35,912 nt of DNA from Emmonsiellopsis sp. PD_33 (Eukaryota > Ascomycota > Eurotiomycetes > Onygenales > Ajellomycetaceae), in the NCBI GenBank assembly GCA_032988165.1, contig JANTQF010000356.1:1-35912 (forward strand). The letters are read 5' to 3'. The position numbers and the translations under genes were made by a program. Shown here in pieces: positions 29,500 to 35,912 of the stretch. Below the pieces are notes generated by a model. The model was not told where the DNA came from, searched no databases, and worked only from the letters and a program-made list of their open reading frames with translations. Numbering within the stretch: the stretch's first letter is position 1; each line of letters starts with the position of its first letter.

Positions 29500-30081
29500 A
29501 TGACCGCCACCATACAATCCCGCACCTCCACCTCCACCCTCACCAAATCCAAATCCAAATCCAACCCCAAATCCGCCACATCAATCCGTAGAAAAGAAAC
29601 CCGAACATCCATCTACTTCCAACCAACAACCAAACCCACGAAACCAAATCCCAACCTCCCAACCACCACCACCACAACTCCCACCCAACCCCTCCCGCAC
29701 ACCCTCCACCTAATCTCCACCCATCCCACCCTAACCCCCTACCGCCGCAAAATCTACCGAACCCTCCTCTCCATCCCCCGCGGCCGCTGGACCACCTACT
29801 CCGCCCTCGCCGCACACCTCTCCTCCTCCGCCCGCGCCGTCGGCAACGCCATGCGCACGAACCCGTTCGCGCCCCATGTGCCGTGCCACCGCGTGCTGGC
29901 GGCTGATGGGACCGTGGGCGGGTATAAGGGGAGTTGGGGGAATGGGGGCGACTATGCGACGGAGAAGATGGGGTTGTTGAGGGGGGAGGGGGTGGTTTTT
30001 GATGGGAGGGGGAGGGTGGGGGGGTTGTGTTTTGGGGGGTTTTGGGAGGTGGGGGTTGAGGGGGGGGCGGAAGGGAAATAG
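29500..30081 (+). CDS. MGT1: methylated-DNA--[protein]-cysteine S-methyltransferase (O6-alkylguanine-DNA alkyltransferase)
   Basis: Single exon, 193 aa. The active-site motif PCHRVLAADGTVGGYKG is present (Cys129 as methyl acceptor), preceded by the DNA-binding helix-turn-helix region with YRRKIYRTLLSIPRGRWTTY and the arginine-finger stretch AVGNAMRTNPF. The protein repairs O6-methylguanine by irreversible transfer of the methyl group to its own cysteine, in the nucleus. The first ~65 residues are Thr/Lys/Pro/Ser-rich and replace the usual N-terminal domain; the last ~45 are Gly-rich (GGLCFGGFWEVGVEGGAEGK). The cysteine in PCHR distinguishes it from alkyltransferase-like (ATL) proteins. The sense strand flips from C/A-rich to G-rich just at the active-site codons. 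Confidence 0.93.
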   Translation: MTATIQSRTSTSTLTKSKSKSNPKSATSIRRKETRTSIYFQPTTKPTKPNPNLPTTTTTTPTQPLPHTLHLISTHPTLTPYRRKIYRTLLSIPRGRWTTYSALAAHLSSSARAVGNAMRTNPFAPHVPCHRVLAADGTVGGYKGSWGNGGDYATEKMGLLRGEGVVFDGRGRVGGLCFGGFWEVGVEGGAEGK

Positions 30082-31737
30082 GGAGGGGGAAGGGGTTGAT
30101 TGATCCTCTGGGTAGTCTATTCTATTTGATTAGGAGTTGGGGTTGGGGGTTAGGAGTTTTTGCTTTTTTTCTCTCTTCCTTCTTTTTTTGTCACATTCTT
30201 TTTCTTCTCCTGTTATGTATGAATGATGATATGAATTGGGGGAGTTCTTTTATTTCGCATTTTTCTCATTTGGAATGAAGTCTTTTCCAAACAGCAACCA
30301 GTCAATACTGACCAGAATGATGTGAATAATCAACCATAACTTCATACATCATATCATACATAAACTCGCCCCCCCTCCTCCCTTTCTTTGCACGCCAGAT
30401 TCCCACTCCACCCGCCCACTGGCAGATCAATCGTATCATTATATATCACCCAGATATCATGCTATCGATCTACAAATAACTGACAACAACCCCCCCTTGG
30501 ATCTCCAGCCGGGATTCCTACTTCTTGTCATTATGACGCAATACATCTGAAAACGGGCATCGGTCTGTTAGAGAGGTCGATAGATAGATAGATAGTTAGT
30601 TAGTTAGCTAGCTAGGTAGGTAGGTATGTATGTAACCTGATCCATTACCTATGTAAATATCTCCATTCATTCCCGCACGACGCGCAGAAGAGCATCGTGG
30701 GCGGGTGGGGTAGCCAAGGGTAAATAAACAGAGAGGGAAAAATATTGACGCTCTTGATAATTGGAATATATTCGTATTGTATATTTACGGGCTAAACAGT
30801 GTAGGAATTGGGAAGTTGGGGAGGGGGGGGGATATATATTGAAGTGACTAGCGAAGATCCTAGAACCCTAGGGAGATAGATAGGGTAAAGATATTATGTT
30901 GATTATTATTAGGTTTAAAGAAAATCAAATAAAAGAAAAGGATGATAATATATAGAAACACGCCCCATTGCATGTATAGCTGCCTCATTCTGTTATCCTG
31001 TATCAATCAGAGTTAAAGCAAGTAGTAAACACTCCCAAGTCTGGATCTTGGTTTCGGCGTGGAAAAGTACTGTACATACATGTGTTGATAAGAAGATAAG
31101 ACAAGACATGGGTAAATTCATAGGGGAAAGAAACGTGATTAGAATTCGGAAGCGTCAGATAGATGGCGATAAAATGGGGAAATGAGAATAGTATTACAGT
31201 AAAGAAAATGGACTTTCAAAACGCAAGGAAAGACAAAATCTAGCATGATGGGAAACAGAAATTGGAAAAGTATAAGTACAGTACAGCAGGTAAGGAAATG
31301 ATAACATATCTGAAAAGGAATCCGGTAAATAAAACAGGGACAAAACAAGGAACAAGAAAAACCAAACTCAAAGTCAATGGAAAGCGCAAATATACACAAT
31401 AATCCAACCAGCCATGACATGACAATCTTGATGCTCACTGTGTAAAGCAATCGAGGCGATAGAAAAACCAAAAGAAAGAAAACAAATTTATAGTAATAAA
31501 GGTGGAGAAAGTAACAAGGAAAAACAGCAATAGGAATAGCAGCGGAAGGAACTATCACCCTGAAGGGAGTCCCGTCATCCGCCGCCGAAAAGGAAAAGGA
31601 ATCCAGTAAGATAGGTTCGGGCCGAGAACCAGCTCAAACCCTTCCTAGGAAAGTCGCGCAGAAATTAAGTATTATCCTTCAGTTGCTTCACTTCTCGATC
31701 CCCGGCTCCGTAAGACCTCCAGATAGGCAAACGCCAT
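30082..31737. other. 1.65-kb intergenic stretch, no supportable gene
   Basis: Starts with G/T-rich and then T-rich 3' flank of the alkyltransferase gene. It includes a compound simple repeat (GATA, TTAG, CTAG, TAGG, TATG) at about 30576-30636, and A-rich DNA from 30900 to 31550 that probably includes the 3' UTR of the leftward zinc-finger gene. The minus-strand frame at 31139-31558 is only T-rich translation. Confidence 0.5.
30576..30636 (+). repeat. compound tetranucleotide repeat
   Basis: Runs of GATA, then GTTA, GCTA, GGTA and GTAT units follow one another, each differing by one base, as expected of slippage with point drift. Confidence 0.8.
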
Positions 31738-32484
31738 CTACCGGTAAGTATCCGGTCTGCTGGCCGAGCTCTTCGACGAGCGCCGTTTCGCAACAGGCTC
31801 CTTGTGATACTGGCGCAGATGCTCGGTGAGGTGGTCCTGGCGCGTGAAACCCTGCTCGCCCTTCCTGGAGCATTTAGGTTTGGGGCAGTTGAGTCGCACG
31901 GTGTCCGGGAAATGCACGGTTGGGTAGTGCCGGCTCAGATCGGCGGAGCGGCTGAAGCTGCTTTCGCAGTGCGGGTACATGCAGACGTAGCGGCTGCCGG
32001 ATCTGCGTGGGTTGTTAGTTATTTTTGTTTAATCGTTGCTGAATTGTTATGGATGAACGTACCTCTCCACAGCCCCCCTGGATGATCTCGATGGACTCAT
32101 TGAGCTCTGCTCTGCCATCATGTAATCCTGGCCCGCGTGGCTGGGCGATCTCTGCCGCTGTTGTTGGTAGCTCGAGTCTGTGAAGGTTTGCGTCGAGGGA
32201 TGTGAGTAGTATGCTGGCTGGGAGCTATCGGCAGAAGCCATGCTGGACGCGGTTCTCGAGGAGCTGTTGCTGCCCGTTGACGAGGAGTGGCTCATCGCCG
32301 GTGCGACGGGGAGATCGGACGCGTATTGATTGCGGGAGTATGGGTTTTGGCTCTGAGCCGTCACGGGTTGCGTCAGATATGGGTTTTGGTATGGATTTGA
32401 GTTGGAGTGGTCTGCCATTGGCACCTCGCGACTCACGGAACTGTAGTGGTACTGGGGTTGTTGGGACCTCCGGCTATGAGCCAT
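31738..32484 (-). CDS. C2H2 zinc-finger protein (two fingers)
   Basis: Spliced model: exons 32484-32063 and 32002-31738 (GTACGT...GCAG intron), giving 228 aa. The first ~140 residues are Ser/Gln/Tyr/Asn-rich and lack structure signs (SNSNPYQNPYLTQPVTAQSQ). Two C-terminal fingers follow: YVCMYPHCESSFSRSADLSRH...H (C-x4-C, H-x4-H) and LNCPKPKCSRKGEQGFTRQDH...H (C-x4-C with a longer finger, H-x4-H). A basic tail (AKRRSSKSS) could be a nuclear signal. The pattern is that of a fungal transcription regulator binding DNA in the nucleus; the target is unknown. The ATG at 32484 follows a long T/A-rich 5' region. The intron separates the disordered region from the fingers. Confidence 0.85.
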
Positions 32485-35400
32485 GGTCGGGTAGGTGGAC
32501 GCAGAGAGAGATTTGGGAAAAGCAGATTGTGTGAACAAAGCTCTGGGTGTATGTTTGCTCGTGGTGGATTTTGTGTAAGGTATGAGATGTGAGGTAGGCG
32601 GTAAGGAGAGAAGGGCGTAGATTATATGTGAGATATATGTGATGTAGATAAGTCGTTGAGGACTTGGTCGATGTTGAACACAAAAAGAAAGAAGTAAGAG
32701 GACAGAGCCCCGGGCATAAATAAATATCCCTCTGCTCATGCAAGGACGGAGTAAGCCTGCCAGACAGCACATTCATTGGCACCAGATAGGGCTCAATCCC
32801 CATGCCTCGTCTTGCCTAACACGTGACATTGTCATTGAGGCCAGGACCCTGATGATCGATGCTGAAACTCAGCCACCAATCGTTGCGGAGAGATTGTGGG
32901 GGAAGCTGGCTTCCGCATCGTATCAGAGAAGCAAAAAGTGATGCGGACTGGCTGGACCGTGCACGCCTGGCAGTAAAATTATCGCATACATCGATAATCC
33001 AGGAGGAAAAAAGAGATAAAACAATGACGCAGCGAGTACATGGAGTTGGACTCGACACTCGGACACAACCTCCACGTGGAGGACTTTCGGCACACAGCGT
33101 CCTCGATTGGACATTTCAATACCGCAACGTGGAAGGCAAAGATCCGATTAGAAAGGGTAGAAAGTCGCAAGTCCGCAGCCAACCGGAGAGAGACACCAGC
33201 CCAAGTCATCAAGATAGGAAATGTATTATTACCAGACGGTAACTAAGTATAGCATTGGGTTGTCAAGGTATGACGACGGGCAGAAACGGTGCGTAAACTG
33301 GGAAGGCTCCAGCATTCTCCATCGAGATAATAATAACCATCATAATGTTAATAATAATAATAATATTAAAGCAAACAAGAGACATAGATTATTAGGGAGC
33401 GGGCAGTCAGTTCAGTGAGCATTTGCTTGTCAGTCATGATGTTGGCGACAGCCCTGCCCGCCCGCCTCATTTTTTACCTTGGAAGAATAGAAAATCAGAA
33501 TTCTGCCCAGAAGGGTAGGGGGGGGTCGGAACGGGCCGAAAGGAAAAATAACCACATTTGGATTTCTGCCAAAAGAAGACGATCAGGTATCTAGAAGCCT
33601 TTTCCTGGACAGGGATGCCCATTCAGCAGCGGCCAGACGATCAGGCAGCCCATCGTATGCCGGCCATCTGGTAGCCAGACGAACATGAGGTAAGGGGAAT
33701 TATGGAGGGCGAATTAGCAGCATTCCCAGCTGGACCAGCGCAGGGCTATGACGACATGAGCAATGCAAGGGCCAGGTCCCATTCTCCCGGATGTTTCATA
33801 CAGACGTCGTGAGGAGAGCGGTGTATGTAGGAACCAAAATACAGACGGGGACGCTCAGGGGGAGAGCGTGGCGGGCTCCAGAAGAGCGGGCTCGCTGGAG
33901 AGCCGCGGGCTGGCCATGTCGCCGGGGGCGACAGGTGGTGTTTTGGAAGTGTGGCACCGGCCAGTCGTGGCGGGGGATGAGTGGATGGAGTTTGCTGGCG
34001 TTGAGGATGTCGACTGGGATGGAGATTGGAGGAGAGAGGGTTGGGCTGCCGTGGCTGAGTCAGCGCCCGTTTGGGCCTAGCGTCTCCTCGCCGCCACAGC
34101 CTCACGACGACGACGACAACGACGACGATGAGAGACTTCAACTGAGCAAACAAGTCCATCTGGGCACCAGCTCTGCCAGTCCGAACACACCGCACGCTCC
34201 CTGCAAAGTGAGGCGGGATCATTCGAGCCTCAGGCCGAGGTTGCTTGCTTACGTGGGTGCAAACATGCTCTGCTCTTCTCTCTGCATCTCTACGTACCCG
34301 GCCATGTATTGAAACACGAGGCCGTTGCAAGCTTGCCTCTGCGCGCACTGTCTTGATACGGGGCTGGTGTCTATTAGCACGGCTACCACACGGCCGTCCT
34401 CGCTGCACAGTTGCCGGCCGTGGGTGGGAGCTTGGGGGGGGCGGGCAGTGCCTATGCTTGGGGCTAGAGAATGTCCCTTACAGTCTGCATATGCGCTGCG
34501 CTGCGCTGCAGTGTGTGTTTGGGAATGTTTCAACAGCACTGACTGACTGACTGACTGACAAACTGTCTGGTCTGTCTCCAGATGGCCGTCTTTGATTTGA
34601 ATGTGCAAGGCAGGTAAATGTCGAAGAGTGACATGACAGCGCGCGCCAGCAATACAACCCGTTTCCGATGAGTATGAAATGTGTTAGCTATACATACATC
34701 CATCCATACTTCACTTTGCATTTTGTACGTATGTACGACGCATGTATAGCTGTCTGAATTTCTTCAGATGGGGTATAGCACCGCATAGCATGGTAGTACA
34801 CTTTGCAACTTTACACAGCATTCTCTTCTCTGTCAAAGCCCGTCCGTCATCCCAGGATCAACCGACAACAGAACGTCTTCGTATTTTTCTCGCAGCTAGC
34901 TATCCTTGCCTCAAGCCCAAGCTCCGGAAGCTACCTCCCTACCTATCTATCCAGCTAGCTAGAAAGTTGTTTTCATCAAAACACACCAGGCCGGCTTATT
35001 CCAGCTCTGCCTTGCCCAAGGTTCTCATCCGCACCACCACGCGGCCACCCTTCTGCCGAAGAACTTTGGCATTTCGCTTCGTTTATACAATGTTTTCTTC
35101 TTAGGATATACTAGAATCATTCGTCACGATGCAAATATACATACCACTTGTAAAACGAGCCTTGATACATAGTGCACAAGACCATATCTGCCGTTCAGAT
35201 TATGCAGCCAACTAACTAGTTATTCCAATCATCAAGTTCCCATGCAAACCAACCAGCAACATCAAGTAACTTAAAAATAGAAACGCGGAATATCAAAAAT
35301 GAAGCTTCTGTCACTAAACTAAACTAAAAAGAATCTCTTGCCTCACCTTTTGAAGAAAATAAGTACTAAAAAAGAAAAAGAAGTAGAGGATGCCTTGTCT

Positions 35401-35912
35401 ATCTGCCTTGCTTATAGTAACTACTTATCTATGTATGTATGTATGTATGTATGTATGTTACATGTATGTACCTCCTCTCTTCCTATCTAGAATCACCTAC
35501 ATCTGTACGCTCTAAATAGAAATAATAGACTGCCCTGCAATATTATCCATCTAGAGAAATGGGTCCACGGGTATTACTTATATAACTCAGTTGACTATTT
35601 ATCAACTATTTAACCAACTAACCTGTTTTTAAGTAACTAGTTAAGGCTGACCTCAGCCGGGCCGGAGATTCTTATGTGATTCAACTGGCCAGTTAAGTGT
35701 GCAGGGGCGGGTTTGCCTTATCTTTTTATGTGGGTTGAGTTGGGTTGGGGGGAAGAGAGAGAGAGAGAGAGAGCGTGTGTGTGTGTGTGTGTGATGTGTG
35801 TGATGTGATGTGGAGGATTTGGTAGAGAGAGAGAGAGGGTGTGAGAGAGAAATAGGTGTGAGAGAGAGGGTGAGAGTGAGGGTAGGTAGGTAAGGGTGAG
35901 TGAGGTAGGAAT
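32485..35912. other. 3.4-kb right-end stretch, no supportable gene
   Basis: The left part is the zinc-finger gene's promoter (CACGTG at 32820-32825; an ATAAATAAATA A/T box near 32716). Further right are simple repeats (AAT near 33350-33366, GAC near 34104-34128, GACT near 34540-34557, TATG near 35431-35459, GA/GT near 35753-35795). Long frames here (33746-34408 on -, 34742-35104 on +) have no family motifs, and the first is padded by the GAC repeat. Nothing else is supported. Confidence 0.5.
35753..35795 (+). repeat. (GA)n-(GT)n compound microsatellite
   Basis: About ten GA units run directly into about nine GT units, then further GATGT and GAGA stretches up to 35870. Confidence 0.85.

Noticed and set aside
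3924..30081. Secondary-metabolite or catabolic gene cluster
   Set aside because: The porters, mutase and E3 subunit are housekeeping-type genes; no backbone synthase, tailoring set or pathway regulator links them.
31139..31558. 139-codon hydrophobic minus frame
   Set aside because: Translation of A-rich + strand gives Phe/Leu/Tyr-rich text by composition alone; likely 3' UTR of the zinc-finger gene.
33746..34408. 220-codon minus frame near the right end
   Set aside because: Low complexity, includes poly-Val from the GAC repeat, no motif, no splice support.
34742..35104. 120-codon + frame
   Set aside because: No family motif; composition like surrounding non-coding DNA.
1..35912. tRNA or rRNA genes
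   Set aside because: No stretch with a convincing TTCGANNC box and matching acceptor stem was found on either strand by eye.

Overview
The window reads as a filamentous ascomycete (Pezizomycotina) genome, most likely Eurotiales (Aspergillus/Penicillium-like). Genes on both strands are interrupted by short introns of about 45-120 nt with GTRNGY-type donors, CTAAC/CTGAC branch points and YAG acceptors. There are no operons or Shine-Dalgarno sites. The gene content (Delta8 sphingolipid desaturase with fused cytochrome b5, JEN-type carboxylate transporter, several MFS porters, mitochondrial E3 lipoamide dehydrogenase) fits that group. All gene models were spliced by eye: exon ends were chosen so that reading phase is kept and family motifs run across the junctions.

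Left third (1-11.5 kb): 3' end of a CUE-domain Cue3/ASCC2-like gene (+); cytochrome b5-Delta8 sphingolipid desaturase (-, 2 exons); JEN monocarboxylate transporter (-, 4 exons); decayed repeat locus A; nine-exon phosphoglucomutase/phosphopentomutase (+); a two-exon His/Pro/Gly-rich protein of unknown function (+).

Middle (11.5-24.1 kb): repeat locus B (+), with a coiled-coil ORF; mitochondrial dihydrolipoamide dehydrogenase (-, 4 exons); a 3.9 kb stretch without a supportable gene; MFS sugar transporter (+, 6 exons); DEDDh RNA exonuclease with Cys/His-rich linker (+, 3 exons).

Right third (24.1-35.9 kb): repeat locus C (-); MCT-type MFS porter (-, 2 exons) divergent from an O6-alkylguanine-DNA alkyltransferase (+); a 1.65 kb gap; a two-C2H2 zinc-finger gene (-, 2 exons); 3.4 kb of simple-sequence-rich DNA with no supportable gene.

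The genes look like independent housekeeping and transport loci, not one pathway cluster. Several do serve carbon use: carboxylate, sugar and MCT-type porters, the sugar-phosphate mutase and the E3 subunit.

The most unusual content is a dispersed family at loci A, B and C. It has a short Cys-Cys/one-helix/YVCSD/DKPNY module, a TTC microsatellite at one fixed position, and near-identical short introns repeated several times within a locus. It looks like a decaying, lineage-restricted multicopy gene family or an element with introner-like behaviour. A second pattern is an abrupt switch of the sense strand from C-rich to G-rich inside many of the ordinary genes.
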